The notes: generated by a model from the sequence alone, not told the origin. 64,000 nucleotides of DNA from Tetrapyrgos nigripes (GCA_013368315.1 JAACJM010000007.1:62001-126000); one strand, 5' to 3'. Positions 34,026-46,239 are shown, counted from the stretch's first letter. A program made the numbers and translations.

Positions 34026-34793
34026 GTTGGAAGGCTAGGACGTGGACTTGGCTAGCTCTGAGAAGTAGATGTAGACATCTTTTCTCTTATATCCCCTCGA
34101 TCCAGTCAATTGCGCTAGATCCTGGCTCCTGCCGAAATCATAACATGTTCAAGTATCGGAACGGAGAAGTGTTGCAGAGAAGGGACCGAAAAGATAGACA
34201 GTGTCAAGGTTAATTCAAGGTGACCCAAATGAGGGTGTCCGTTGTTCGCATCAACGATGGTGTATGTATGTCATGGTGGAAGTTTTCTAGCAAACAGGAT
34301 GCGGAATGAATGAAGAAACGTCTTTCCGAGCCGACGTATAGACGAGAAATAGCCTTAAAGAGCCTTGTTGAATTCAAAGTGCTCTTAATAATAGAGAGAG
34401 ACCTAGAGAGACATATCAAACTGGTAAAGCCTGACGTAGTGATGAAAAATGGCTCAGTACAACAACATATATTTTCGGTAATATGTCGCACCGATTGCTA
34501 GGCCGCCGTAGGTCATGGTCTAGCTTGTCTTGGTACAGGGCAGTAAAGATAGAAGCCTTCTGGCGAAACAAAAGCTCACGAGGACCTTGTTACGACAGAG
34601 GACACGAAAAGAAGTTAAATCTAAGAGGGCGAGGCACGGTCACGTGGAACGCGTTCTTTGCCCCTGTTTGGCTGTGCCCATAAAACGACCGTGACAGTCT
34701 AGAACAGCAGGTTGGACCACTACCACCGCGTTACATCTTCTCTTCGCTCCAGTCATATCGCCGTTCCTTTCATTTTCGCCCTTCATTACCATC
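34026..34793. promoter_or_regulatory. Divergent promoter region of the LPMO and a secreted protein
   Basis: 768 bp separate two start codons pointing away from each other. Contains CACGTG at 34640-34645, an E-box-like site, and a CATAAAAC stretch at about 34679. Shared regulation is inference only. Confidence 0.4.
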
Positions 34794-35717
34794 ATGCGCG
34801 CTTCCTCTGTTATCGCCCTTTTCGCTTTACCGGTCATCGTATCTGCCTGCGAGGGCGAGTGCATCACCGGTACTACTACGAAGATAGTGGGCAAGTATCA
34901 CCCCTTGTCTCTCAGCATTCTTGGAACAACGGTGAGCCGCCTTTGTCCTTCTTGACTAAACAGTGTTACTAACCTTTCAAACTAGGATTTGGCATTGCGT
35001 GCAGAGTTTGGCCTTGGCCACGACGGTCCTAGCTGTCTAGAACCCCTCCAACGCGCATATGAAAACGACCGCTACAACGAATTCCAAACCGGCCTTTTCC
35101 AATGCTTATTCCACGGCAAATGCCTACGTGATGGCGTCGAGCCCGAAGGTTGCCCGAAGCCAGACTGCGATGTCATATGCGGCACTCCTGGATCCATGGT
35201 CCACTTTTATGACAGATTTTGCGCTAAGGCGTTCGATGTCAATCTTGCTCTCTTTACGAGACACATCCATCCCGACTCGCCTGCTCATCAGGAGATCGTG
35301 AAATGCATCCAGGAGCATGGACCGAGGCAAGAGTACACGCCTGCTCCTTCGCGCGTGTATGGAAATGCCCCTTTCTCTCCCGCCAGTGTCAACGACCACG
35401 ATCGTCACCTCACACATTCCGGCTTGGAAGCTTCTTCCATCGACCACGTCTTCGCTGATTCCTCTCTCGGTACTCCTCTTCTCTCTGGGACTGAGCCCGG
35501 AGCAGCCGGTCCTGGAGCTCTGGGGATTCCTATCCAGATCCGTGGTTTGACTTCCCTGTTCCGTCGTCCCCGTGAAGTCTCGGATGTCTCTACACGGCTT
35601 GACGTCGTTTTGGGCAACATCCTCACTGCTTGGCGTCATCACTGTGGTGATAACCTTGAGGATTGCGGTTTGAATTGGGAGTCGGAATTCAAGGCCTACT
35701 TTTTGAAATTCCCTTGA
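34794..35717 (+). CDS. Secreted cysteine-rich protein, unknown function
   Basis: Two exons (34794-34931, 34986-35717), 289 residues. The signal peptide MRASSVIALFALPVIVSA precedes CEGECITGTTTKIVG. Cysteines are numerous in the first half (CEGEC, SCLEPL, FQCLFHGKC, GCPKPDCDVICG, RFCAKAF) and recur near the end (HHCGDNLEDCG), suggesting disulfide bonds. I recognise no catalytic motif. It may be one of the many uncharacterised secreted proteins of Agaricomycetes. Confidence 0.75.
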
Positions 35718-36060
35718 GCGGGTTGTGCATGCATCATGTATCGTTTCTGCATGGGCTGGTACTAGTGGGACGAGGGGCGAGGATGTTTTTTTTTTTCCTT
35801 TCTTTTCTTTCAAGGATTACGCATCTGTTTTGTTAGACATTACTACTGTATCGCTAGCTCACCACACGGACATTCTTATTATACTCGCACCTCTGTAACT
35901 CTTTTCGAATCACCATTTGTGTATTGATTTGTACATATACAGATACCACTCGATTTGTTAATCGCACCTGTAAAAGTTGGCTATAGCCACTGTCCAAATA
36001 AGTACAACATTTTGATATATGTCCACTTCATCCTGCACTACAATGTCGCTGTGGATACAA
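35718..36060. other. Convergent 3' spacer
   Basis: About 340 bp with a T-rich/pyrimidine run (35788-35812) downstream of the secreted protein. No gene. Confidence 0.5.
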
Positions 36061-37436
36061 CTAGGACTTTACTTGTATTGCTCGTAAACCCTCCTTCATT
36101 CGAGAATTCCAATACCTGCAACAGTGTCAGAATGAAGTGCGATGAGCAACTACAACTGGACAGACCTTCTGCGGATGGTGTCATGCTCGCTGGCAAGTGA
36201 TTTCCAAAGCTAGGAGAAACCACGATGAGTGATTGATTGAAGGAACTACAGCCAAAATCCCACAAACCTCAGTCGCCTTGAGTATGCTGTTACCACCCTC
36301 TTCCTCATACACGTCTGCAAGAAACTCGATCGCTCCTGGACTAGGTAATTGAGCTCCTCGTGATGGTGGAGGGTCTTCCAGATCTACGAGGTCGCTTGGC
36401 ACATCTGCATGGGGTACAGTGTACGGCTGGACAAACGACGTTAGTCTGGAGTATGGGATCTTGTTATAATCGAGGATTCCGCGAAGATAGTTCCATGAAG
36501 AAGCGTTGTTGGGTGCCAGGGAGATGTTTTGTTTAACGTATCTGTAGAATTCTGATTAGCCAGAGGGGAAAGGGAAAGAAAAGACTAGAGTCCAAACACG
36601 CACGTAAACTCCCTCCTGAGAATTCTATCCCTATCCTTTTCGCCCTCTCTAACACCACTCTGAAAGACGACGAAAAAGCGGTGATGCCATGCTGAATTAT
36701 TCCGGATATCGTGGTTGAGCATTGAATCCACAAAATCAAGCTCTCGGTCCCAAAGGCTATCATCATTGAAGAAAGCGAGTAGCCATTGACGGTACGACCA
36801 TGTATGGTAGTTTTTGGCGTCTTCGGCAAGGGTGCGAGCAATGAAAGTGAGTTCGGTGGAAGCTAATTGAGATGGGGATCTAGAGGAAGAGGACGTTGAG
36901 GCCTCGTCCGTGTTCCGCAGGAGATGCGTCATGAGCAGACGACGATGGTGCCAGACCTGATAAGTCTTCATATGCTTGATAGCGATTTCGTCCATGAGCT
37001 CGAGTTCGACGTCAAGAGGTGACTTGATGGCCAATAAGGTTTCATAGCGGTATTGCCTAGATGAATAGAAGGAGGAAAGAAAAGGAGGTTTGCGTAAAGA
37101 GTAGGTTCCGATAGATGGCAGGGATGATACCCTCGGAGTAGGAGGAAGGAACGCACCAAGCAGTGTAGTGTGCTGGGTTCAGTTGAATGATATGTTTAGT
37201 GAGGTCGAGGACTCGTTGGCTTTTCTCTCCGGTTTTGACAATTCCTCGAAGGTAGTCCGTTGCGTCTTTGTCTGCATGTTGGGTTATAAGTGAGTAGTCA
37301 GGAGACGAGAACACACTGACTGACATTCATTCGTGTAGAATATGGGCGCCAATGGCTCAACACCCTCGTATTGCGGAAGAGGAACGACGTCAGCCCATTG
37401 GGGTTGTTCAGCGTAGGGTACAGATACAGATGACAT
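36061..37436 (-). CDS. RAM2: Protein farnesyltransferase / geranylgeranyltransferase type I alpha subunit
   Basis: Multi-exon gene from MSSVSVPYAEQPQWADVVPL to the tail YWNSRMKEGLRAIQVKS. It shows the PPTA helical repeats of prenyltransferase alpha subunits: TYQVWHHRRLL, NYHTWSYRQWLL, NNSAWHHRFFV and NASSWNYLRGIL, each with the conserved Trp and following Arg. This subunit pairs with either of two beta subunits to attach farnesyl or geranylgeranyl to the Cys of CAAX proteins such as Ras, Rho and fungal mating pheromones. The N-terminal region (DKDATDYLRGIVKTGEKSQR, LNPAHYTAW) also fits. It is divergent from the methyltransferase gene at 38031. Confidence 0.93.
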
Positions 37437-38030
37437 CGCCGATTGAAGGACAAAGAAGTTGGTGTTGTTGACTCTGATTCAGAATCAAGGTTTGCTTCTT
37501 AACCACGACGACCGCCACTGCATGGACCTTCTTCTGAATCTGTACACGAATTGTCGGCGTTGCTGGTGGACTCCTTGCGAAATATGGCTGACCTGCTTGT
37601 ACCGAAATATCGCTATAGCATAATTAGGCTTACTCCGAGTCGATCTGCCGCTCCCTTTTTGGTTCCATCCATTCCTCGAATTTCAGTTGCATTGCAAGAT
37701 CACATCCGGATTCTAGTGCTTCTAGACTTGCTTGTCCTCTGGCTCACTCAATCCTGCGACCTTGAAGCTACGGGTATCACTACAGAGTACCCTTCTTCTG
37801 CACGGGATTCGCTATGTAGCCTGCTGTTTGCTGGTCAGGTCTATGTAGGAATGGGAGTGCCCTTCTGAACCTCGACGTACCATCCTCATCATTCCAGCGT
37901 TCTATTCTATTCTTAATCTGTTCTTCATCCGCATATCATAATGAATGATTATCCAGTTCCGAGCGGAAACAGAATCCTTCATAAGACGAGAATCCCTTCT
38001 CCCCATTGTTGCACCGAAATTACATTACCC
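37437..38030. promoter_or_regulatory. Shared upstream region of two CAAX-processing genes
   Basis: 594 bp between two outward-facing start codons. A 105-codon + strand frame (37551-37868) lies inside but has no domain and no splice link to the next gene. No clear binding site is recognised. Confidence 0.45.
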
Positions 38031-38803
38031 ATGTCTCTCCTAAAAGCGCCTCTTCTCCTCCTAGCTGCTGTCGGAAGTTGGATCAGTTCGACTCCTCCGA
38101 ACCGTCCTCCAAACAAACAAGAGCTCTTGAAAGGGGATGCTCTTTCCAATCCTGCGATGGCGGCTGCTTTCTTCAAGGTAATACACCACCTATGTCTTAT
38201 CGATTAGAATCATTGACCTTTCTCCAGTACGCTACCGTAGTGCCTTTCATCCTCGAGGCTCTCACCATCACCATCTCCACCCAGTGTGCAGACGCGGTAT
38301 CAGATAGGAACTGCCTGCAGTGGCAAGAGGTCTCAAATATCCTTATGCCTCGCGGCAACCTCCAATCTCTTCAACACCCCTCACTCACATTCTACATCGG
38401 CATCGTTCTCGTATACGTCGGTTCTCTAATCCGCTATACATGTTTCAAATATCTAGGGCGTTTTTTCACCTTTGAGCTGGCCATTCGCGAGAACCACAAA
38501 CTGATCACCTCGGGGCCGTACAGTATCGTTCGACACCCTGCTTATAGTGCTATCTTCTTCCTAGTCCTCGGACAATATGCACTACTTTTTGGGGAAGGCT
38601 CCTTCTTGCGGGCGAGCGGTCGCCTCGAGGGCGTATTTGGGATGCTGCTATTTTACTCACTCACCATATCCTGGATGTGGGGTCTTGTGGGGTTTATTCG
38701 GAGGACAGATGTGGAGGATGACGCTCTTAGAAACCAGTTTAAGAAGGACTGGGAGGATTGGGAGAGAAGAGTGAAATGGAAGTTATTACCTGGATTATAT
38801 TAA
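38031..38803 (+). CDS. Protein-S-isoprenylcysteine O-methyltransferase (Ste14/ICMT family)
   Basis: Two exons, 38031-38177 and 38228-38803, 240 residues. Several hydrophobic segments fit a multi-pass ER membrane enzyme (MSLLKAPLLLLAAVGSWI, TVVPFILEALTITIS, HPSLTFYIGIVLVYVGSLI, FGMLLFYSLTISWMWGLVGF). The family signature GPYSIVRHPAYSA is intact, followed by FFLVLGQYALLF and the cytosolic tail ending KDWEDWERRVKWKLLPGLY. The enzyme methylates the prenylated C-terminal Cys after CAAX removal. An upstream ATG at 37941 would add 30 residues; I prefer 38031 because that extension is polar. Agaricomycetes often carry several paralogs, so strict orthology with STE14 is open. Confidence 0.9.
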
Positions 38804-38947
38804 CTAACAAAGTACAAGGAGGTAAAAGAAGAACGGAGTTATGTTTGACACCAGTTTATAATTACCTGAATCAACTGTACATGTCGAGATAAGCTGCTGC
38901 AAAAAATGTCGAAGGACTCGAAACAATTGTTCAAAGAGTTTTCTGGA

Positions 38948-39049
38948 TCCGACCTGCCTGGTTCGAACAGGCGACCCCAAGATGCGAAGACCGGCACCCG
39001 GTCTGATATCCGATTACAGTCTTGTGCTCTTCCAACTGAGCTAAGGTCG
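38948..39049 (-). tRNA. tRNA-Tyr (GTA) with intron
   Basis: The minus strand reads CCGACCTTAGCTCAGTTGG, a D arm, an anticodon arm CAAGA-CTGTAA, an inserted segment, TCTTG, a T arm GCCTG-TTCGAAC-CAGGC and AGGTCGG-A. The acceptor stem pairs perfectly (CCGACCT/AGGTCGG). Anticodon GTA specifies tyrosine. Length 102 nt minus 73 leaves an intron of about 29 nt after position 37, as usual in eukaryotic tRNA-Tyr. Confidence 0.95.
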
Positions 39050-39199
39050 GTTATTTGTAATTGTAATGCGTAGCTATATTATCTTAAGAAGATGTAGCAG
39101 TAAAATCTATTTGCGCTTGAAACCCAAGGCGCTCCTACTTATCTTCATTCATGTCATTTAGGCCCAAACGACGGGCTGCTTCCAAGGCTACAGCCTACA

Positions 39200-41281
39200 A
39201 TGAAAAGCATAACTCGGTCGATGAAGGCAGGTTGCATGGAGTTTGGTGGGGCGGACTATTTACTCACTGACTGCACAGTTCAAGCCGAAGGTCATCGACT
39301 CGCTAAAGATGCCTTATACGGCTACAAAGACGATCAAGACAATTATTCAAATGCAGATGACTATGAAGGTGCGTGTCTGCGATTCTTTCCAGACGCCATT
39401 CACTAAATCTACATCTCTTCACAGAAAAAGACGCGTCATCTTCCAGCTCCAAACCAAGAGGTCGTAAACGTGCGGCTACCAAGAAGGATGTGAACCCAGG
39501 ACCTCGCAAGAATGCCAAATCGACCAAGAAGCAAAGGTTGGATCTTGGCAAATTCTTTGACTCTCTTCCTACAGAGCTTCAATGGAGGGCGCGTGCTCAT
39601 CTGAATGCCCCGGATCGATTTCTTGACGCGTTTCAAATATAGATTTTCGAATTCTGCGATGCTAAAGGACTGCTATCCCTTTCCCACACCAACAAAGAGT
39701 TTCGGAAGCTCTTGCAAGACACACCCGATTCTATCTGGAAGGTCATTCGAGAGAACACAGGATTGCCAGAACTGGAGGCTAAGGATATCACGGAGAGGCA
39801 GTATATCACTCTTGTGTTCAATAAGGATTGCCATGTATGCGATTCTCTTTCATTGTTTCAAACCACTGTCTACTAACGTGGTTTATGATAGTCTTGCGGC
39901 CAGAAAAGTGTGCAAGGCATCAACTATATGAACTGCGCACGGTTGTGTCCGTCGTGCAAGAATGGATTGTACGTCTATCTACTTTCACCTTGCTGTCTCG
40001 CGTTCTGACCCACCCATCTCAGGAAATTTGGACGCAAGACCCAACTGCAAGAATATCTCCGAACACTTCACCCCAAAGCTCTCGAATGCGCAAAAGACTC
40101 TGCTGTCAAAGATGGTTATATCACTCCTCGAGGAATAGAGAAATTGTCCAAGAAACTCTGCCAGCTCAGTGAAGCAGAACTGGAAGCTTTTGTCAAGCAA
40201 CGCCGAACACTTAAGGAACAGATTGCACGGGTTCGGTGCATTCATTTTCTTTCACCTGTGTCGCGGCTGATCAGGTTTCTGCTCTGCTCTGCTCAGGACG
40301 CCCAACTCATCGAGACATGGCACCGCGAAGGGAGCGCCCGACGTTCCCAGACTGACCGGGACAAGCGAGAGGCACGCCAGGCTGCTATAAAGGAAAAACT
40401 GATTGAGCTAGGTTGGAGAGAAGACGAGTCAGTCCTCATCTTTTTCACAACCCGCCAATCATACTCACCTCTTCTAACTAGCCTGCTTTCGTTGTTCTGG
40501 GAAGAAGCTCCTGGTGTTGACAGAACTGGAAAACTGACTGAAGCAAGTAAGCGTTTGTAGCTCATCAACTCTGATCTGGCATTAAAAGCAATTGAATGAT
40601 TGAACAGCCTGGAACAAAATTCGCGACCCTATGCTCATCTTCCTTCGTGGAATGCTAATTGACCAGAGAAATCGTGAACGACAGGATGCAATCAATTCTC
40701 GCTACCTAGATTTGCTCAAGGCACATCCCAATCCTGACCTATTCCCCTCCCGTCAAACTTTTCTTGACCTTCCGACTGTCAAGTCATTATGGAACAAAAA
40801 TGAGCATGAACGAGGCACAGATCCCGGACCCGTAGAATGCGACCCTTTTGTTCCTTTTGACGAGACAGAATGGAATGCCAACTATGACACTGTTAAGGAG
40901 AATATTGCCAGTTATGAAACAGAAATGCAGCGATTGGCCAAGGAACGACTTGCCAAAGCCTACGTTGAACAAGGCCTCGAAGTTCCTGCAGATCCTATCC
41001 ATGACCCGCGCTCCATGTTCCGTTATACGCCTCCAGTCCTCACTCTTCACTCTCTCGGTACCCTCCCCCCTGAGAATGACTATGTTCTTCCCTTCCCTGC
41101 CATTCATCGTAGAATGCGAGATCGTCAAGATGAAACCGTCGTTTTTCTTATGTTGACTTGGAATGTAAAGGGCGCTGCTGAATTCTCAACTGGGAAGAGC
41201 CACCACCACCTTTTTCAGGGTACCCCAGGTAATCTGAGTGTTGATCTAGGTGCTGAACTGACAGAGGGCGGAACGCAGTGA
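39200..41281 (+). CDS. F-box protein with cysteine-rich central part
   Basis: Multi-exon gene. A basic Ser/Lys-rich linker (SSSSSKPRGRKRAATKKDVN) precedes the F-box: FFDSLPTELQWR, intron, IFEFCDAKGLLSLSHTNKEF. Then come DCHSCGQKSVQGINYMNCAR and LCPSCKNG, a four-cysteine zinc-ribbon-like part, and a long helical region (RSQTDRDKREARQAAIKEKL). F-box proteins recruit substrates to SCF ubiquitin ligases. The F-box is joined only if a GC-AG intron (39589-39642) is removed; otherwise a TAG at 39640 stops translation. The first exon is uncertain: 39200 fits by phase, while an ATG at 39149 gives a more protein-like start in the wrong phase. The final exon ends at 41281. Confidence 0.7.
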
Positions 41282-43778
41282 TGTCTCGTATTCTTGTAAA
41301 AGTAGAAACCAGCCAGTTTCTTGCAAATTTCTGTACAAAGTCCATAATTTTCTTCATCTTAAGAACAGTGTAATTGACCCATTATATCGCTATTTGCAAG
41401 ATATTGCCCTGATCATTAGGTGCATTTTGAAAGTCCATGTTAGAGCCTGTTAGAGCTTCTCAAAGCAATGTCAAAGAGTCCATTCGGGAGGTGTCATTTT
41501 TCATGCTCCTAACCCTAACCCTAAATCCTACCGGCTCAAGTTGTCCTCCCACTTGCCTCTCACTCGTCCGTGCACTCCTCCTGCCTCAAAAAGGTCCTCG
41601 AGTTGACTATGAACAATGATCACGCATATGCAGCAGCTGGAGTCCAGCATCCTACGAATAGCGATATAATGGGTCAATAACTGTTATGAAATCATTCCGT
41701 ACGGCTTTCGGGAAGTTCCGATTTTCAAAGTATAAAGCCCAAAAATTTTCATCACTTCTTTTCTTCAACCACAGCAGACTGAATGCCGCGACACTTGTTC
41801 CACACAGAACTTTTCGTTCTCTTTCACGAGTGGGCTAAGGTCTGAGAATCACTCCCTCGATGGGTTCTAGCTGGACCTGGTTCTAAAGAGCCAAACGACG
41901 TATCAGAAACTCGTCAAGCTTCTCTTTCACCCAAGACACTACCCATTTCTGGCCCTGTGGCTGAGGTAGTGAGGTTATAGGATTGAGCTTTGGACTTGGA
42001 AATTGTCGTGGGGTCTGGGCGGTATTGGTGTACATGCTTCCTTTGTTGTCTTTTCCTTCCAACGCTACGGAGTCTCTTCGGAGACTCGAGAAGGGTTTAG
42101 CCAAAGCCGCTTGAAAAAGCGAAGTGCTTTTCCTGTCTAGTTCGTCCAGCAATGGCGAACCGTCACTCAAACCTGTGGTGTAGGTGTCATCGTGCATCCT
42201 AGTGCATTTGTGTACTGCCAGCACAAATGTTGGCAGTGGTCTTCTTGTCATTGATGATGGCAGTTGACCTCGGTATCGTGTAATTGCATTCGTGGTCGTA
42301 GACCCATTCTGGGCGCCGATATCGAACACTCTTGTGCGTTGTGCTCGGAAGCAGGATTGATATGGCGTTGGAGGCGAAGGCATCGGCTTGATCCGAGAAG
42401 GGCACGTTGTATACCGTCCTTTAGTGCACTTCGCGGCGCATGGGTTTTATTTGGTGGTCTCTTTCTTTGCCTTCGGGTAAGGACGTGCATGACCATCATG
42501 ATCCCCCGTGTAACTCGATTCAGACTATTCTCAGTCTGCTGTGCCCATAATTTTTTTAATACCCTGCTCTTTTCGGAGAGTTCTTTATTCCACGATATGC
42601 AGTTGGATTGAAGGATTCATGGTGAGTTGCCCTTTGTTAGCCATTCTGAAGCTGTAGTCTAATGTAACCTCTAGTGTTTCCTGTCTAGTGTTTGTCTCTA
42701 TGTACATTTGTACTGCGAACCTGCTTTCTTCCTCATATGTCGTGACTTCAACGCTGAATACAGACAGCTGCTTGATCATACACGGTAGCTATCCAATCTA
42801 GTCTTCAGAAACTGTAAACAGTGCTAGAACATGTGTAATTATCTTTTCAAATGCTTGTTCGATCTCGTCAAAGTATCCTGAAGGACTGGGTACCATGGAA
42901 CTTAGGGCAGTCTTGCAGCAACAGGTCATAACAACGCTGCAACGAGCGCCTGATTGTATCCCCATAGCCCATAACCGGAACCTGTTCTTAACGTTGCCCG
43001 CACGCGTGGCGCTGGCGTGCATGGCTATGACTACGGGTCATGCGCGTCCAGACGCGACCCCGTGCTGTGGGAACTTGAGTTTTGACAAGTCGTCAGCTAT
43101 GACTCCATCTTGCATGTCCCTCGGAATTATATGCGATAGACAATCTCCAGCGACCTTCATCATGAGATGCTTTGCCTCCTCAAGGCTTCATACTCTGAAA
43201 GGTCTATCCTCCGAGTCGCTATTGCCAACGAACCTGAGGTACTCCGTCAAATACCCGCAATCCTGTTACGGATGAACGGTATCAGGCAGTGCGGCATGCT
43301 GTAGTCACACCCTTCTTCCAGAGGCCCCGCATGACTCTTTCATGGCTAGTGAGTTGTCATTGGATTTGCTCGCTGTCAACTGATAGGTATTATAATTTAT
43401 AGATGGAAATCGGTCAAGTTTGAACCCACCGCAATTAGCTGAATGATAAATGCCTTTGAATTTCACGAGCTTCGCCTTCGCCTTGTCTATGGATCTCGTC
43501 GCAAAGCAGTAATTCTTCTGCTAAATGCAGACGCTCCTGCGAAACACTCCGGACAAGTCTCGGAAATCTCTTCCTTCCAGTGTTGCCAACTACCTTTTTT
43601 CGTGAAGGTGCATGTGGACGGTATCAACTGGACTATCGTATCTCAGCGAAATGTTTCCGAAAGTCTTCACCTGATGAACAACCTGGATACCTATCTATAA
43701 CGGATTTACGCGGACCGTTACTCTTGACTTGCTTAAAGCTAGATCGAGAGCAGACGTGTGCGCAAAGGACACCTCGCC
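41282..43778. other. Gene-poor 2.5 kb
   Basis: A 166-codon minus-strand ORF (41883-42383, MPSPPTPYQSCFRAQRTRVF...) has no domain or homology cue and is left as unproven. Two and a half CCCTAA units lie at 41509-41525, matching the fungal telomere repeat but far too few to be functional. No RNA gene or clear repeat is recognised; 43440-43700 has only short frames. Confidence 0.5.
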
Positions 43779-44809
43779 ATGTTCTCCCTCCGCTTCTTCA
43801 CCTTGCTATTCTGCTCAGCCTTATTTACCATCGTCAGTGGTCAGAATTGGTACACGGTTGAGTGGGATGCACCGTAGGTTTTCTGTCACTTTGCCTTCCA
43901 GCTGTGTTGATTCCGAATAGTTCTTTCACCGCTTTATCCGGGGACATGGTAGTCCCAAAGTTGCCTCAACCTGGTGGTACGTATAGATGACCTCAGACGC
44001 GTTTCCACTTTAATTTGCGTACTGACTTTCTTCTTGAAAGGCACTCCCTACGTCTGGCCCGGTGTGCAAAGTGGTGATGGGGTTCTTCAGGCCGTGCTTG
44101 ATGGCCGCAGTGGAACCTGGTGGATTGGTGAGCACTGTGCAATACATGTCTATCACCAAGCCGGTTGATCCTTCTCAAGGCGATGGCTTCTTTGGAACGC
44201 CTTCTCTTCCATGGGGAAACGGCTTCAACGTCAATCCCGGAGATACTGTTCACTTTAGCTTTACCCTCTCTGGCTCAAGCACATGGACCTGCACCTTGTC
44301 TAGCAACGGCAAGAGTGCTTCAACTACTCTTAACATCACAGGCAGCACTATGAACCGGTATGTACTACTTCCTAGTCCAGAGAACCGCGCAGCACTCACT
44401 CGTCGCTCTTGAACAGTGCTATTTTCGCTGCGGAGGTTTGTTTCGTCTGCGTATGAGTGTCTGGTTCTAAGTTAATAACCCCCCTGTAGCTATACGACGT
44501 CCCCTTCAACTTTGGTCCAATCGTCTACGTAAGTCAGATCTTCCTCACCATTCTTCGGTTTAAAGTTGTGCTAACATGCTAACCGTTGCTCATGCCTTTT
44601 AACAGAGGAATGTTCAAATCACCGCCACGACCCCTGCGTCACAGTGGTGCGGTTCAACCGCGCATTTGGGCAGCTACGTATGTGTTTTTCCTCGTTTTTT
44701 GACATCGGACAACTGACTGGCTTAAATGCTATAGCCTTTCACTGTCTCGGGCAATACGGCTTCTGGCAACACTTGCAGGATTGCGTCGATCACCCAGAAT
44801 AACGCCTGA
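43779..44809 (+). CDS. Small secreted protein, beta-rich, unknown function
   Basis: At least seven short exons in phase from MFSLRFFTLLFCSALFTIVS, a signal peptide, to IASITQNNA at 44809. The mature part reads QNWYTVEWDAP, SFTALSGDMVVPKLP, GTPYVWPGVQSGDGVLQAVL, FNVNPGDTVHFSFTLSGSST, LYDVPFNFGPIVY and SQWCGSTAHLGSY. Alternating polar and hydrophobic strands with Trp and Gly suggest a beta-sandwich. The layout resembles fungal secreted proteins of the concanavalin-like/glutamic-peptidase type, but I see no catalytic Gln-Glu pair I would trust. The exon around 44170-44210 could begin earlier. Confidence 0.7.
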
Positions 44810-45090
44810 GTGGTGTACTTCTGTTCTCTGATTTTCCTACATATAAACCGGTTTGCTGTCGATACGTTGGTACCTGGGAATATATCTCTTCATACCTCCC
44901 ACTTCTCCGAGCCCTTGATACCTGATGTCATGTTTCCGGTTATTCATAAAAACATTCCCGGTTGTTGAAATACATCCGCGGGCGGCGGCGCAGATCTCAA
45001 ATGATGTCGACCCTATTCCAGACCCAGACCTGAGACCTTCACCTTGCCCACTATTTTTTACCCCTCAATCCTCGTCTTTAGTCACTTTCA
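44810..45090. other. Short intergenic spacer
   Basis: About 280 bp; contains only the promoter side of the gene at 45091. Confidence 0.4.
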
Positions 45091-46166
45091 ATGTCCGGCG
45101 TGCAAGCAGCTCCAGCGTAAGTCTAGTCCTCAAAAGATGTCACTGACATGGATGATTTGACTTTTCCCTCTGCACAGTCCATGGGAACTCAAAGGACGAA
45201 GCTGGGGGTTTATGCTTCCTGCCTTGAAGAAGAATGTCAGTTTCCCTTCTGGATGGGCTGAATCTTTCCAAGCCGACGTTCTTGGGTCTGGAGGGGAGTT
45301 TATAGGTGGGGTTGGAATGATGCTGGTGCGTGTACTGTATATCCAGCGTTGCCGTGGATATTAGAAACTGATGCATAAAACCAACTAGCTAGTCCAATAT
45401 ACTGAAAGTCCCGTTGGTGAGTTGACTTGCTAGCTATTCAAACAGACGTTCACTCATACTCTGCAACCATATAGGCCCATACGACGAGTTGATTTACATC
45501 CCTGGAAAATGGAAGTATCCTGACGGTACCGTTGGGGCGCGAATTAGCCGTATATATGTCTCGACGAAGGAATCTACGGAGAACGGTGAGTACTCCGTTT
45601 AACACCTAGAGCCTCCGCTGATGCCCAAGTCCTATTTCAGGCAGAAGAAACTGGAATATTCCCAGTCCGTCTACTTATCGCCTCTCTGCGTCTTCTTGAG
45701 TGCTCATATGGATTCGTTTACAGAAGTAGTTGCCGATTTCTCCTACACCCATGAACCCAGGACCAACACTTGGGATTTATCCGTGCGCCTCCAAGGCAGC
45801 GACCCCTCTACCCCACCCTTTTTCCACATCACCGTACATCCTATCTCGCTCCTTTCCTCTATCAAATTCCCCGTTTCGGTCTCTGCTTCCACTGAAGGCT
45901 TTTTATCGAATTACATGCGACTTTGCCAGCCTCCATTACCTCGGGGCAACAAACCGGAAGAAATTGAAACGGGAAAATGGTGTACATTGGTACCTGGAAC
46001 AAAAGCAAAGGCGCGTCTCGGGAGAGCTGTTTGTCAAATCGGAGAAGGCAAGAAGACGGTGGGAGATGGGAAGGGATTCCCTGCTCTTGAGCCTTGGTCG
46101 ATTGGAATGTGTTTGGAGGATGTTACCCTGGATTTCGGGGTGCCAGAGTGGTTGGATGGATATTGA
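45091..46166 (+). CDS. Acetoacetate-decarboxylase-like fold protein
   Basis: ATG at 45091 (MSGVQAAPA), then PWELKGRSWGFMLPALKKN, GMMLVQYTESPVGPYDELIY, IPGKWKYPDGTVGARISRIY, STKESTENGRRNWNIPK and VVADFSYTHEPRTNTWDLSV. The PYDELIYIPG and RNWNIPK blocks are typical of the fungal acetoacetate-decarboxylase-like superfamily. The K of NWNIPK is created only by splicing out about 55 nt before AAGTAGTTGCC; unspliced readings lose it. The C-terminal 90 residues (WCTLVPGTKAKARLGRAVCQ...) fit one domain to the TGA at 46164. Substrate unknown; many of these are of undefined function. Confidence 0.78.
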
Positions 46167-46239
46167 AGGAATGGACCGTAAGAAACTGTATCATCTAGTC
46201 TTCATGCATTCACATCTAGCGGAGATTTATGCTTGTCAT

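Noticed and set aside
41509..41525. Telomere-like CCCTAA units
   Set aside because: Only two and a half units, flanked by unique sequence and ordinary genes. Chance or a tiny interstitial repeat.
41883..42383. 166-codon minus-strand ORF
   Set aside because: No recognisable domain, signal peptide, intron or neighbour evidence; length alone is not enough in a 2.5-kb gap.
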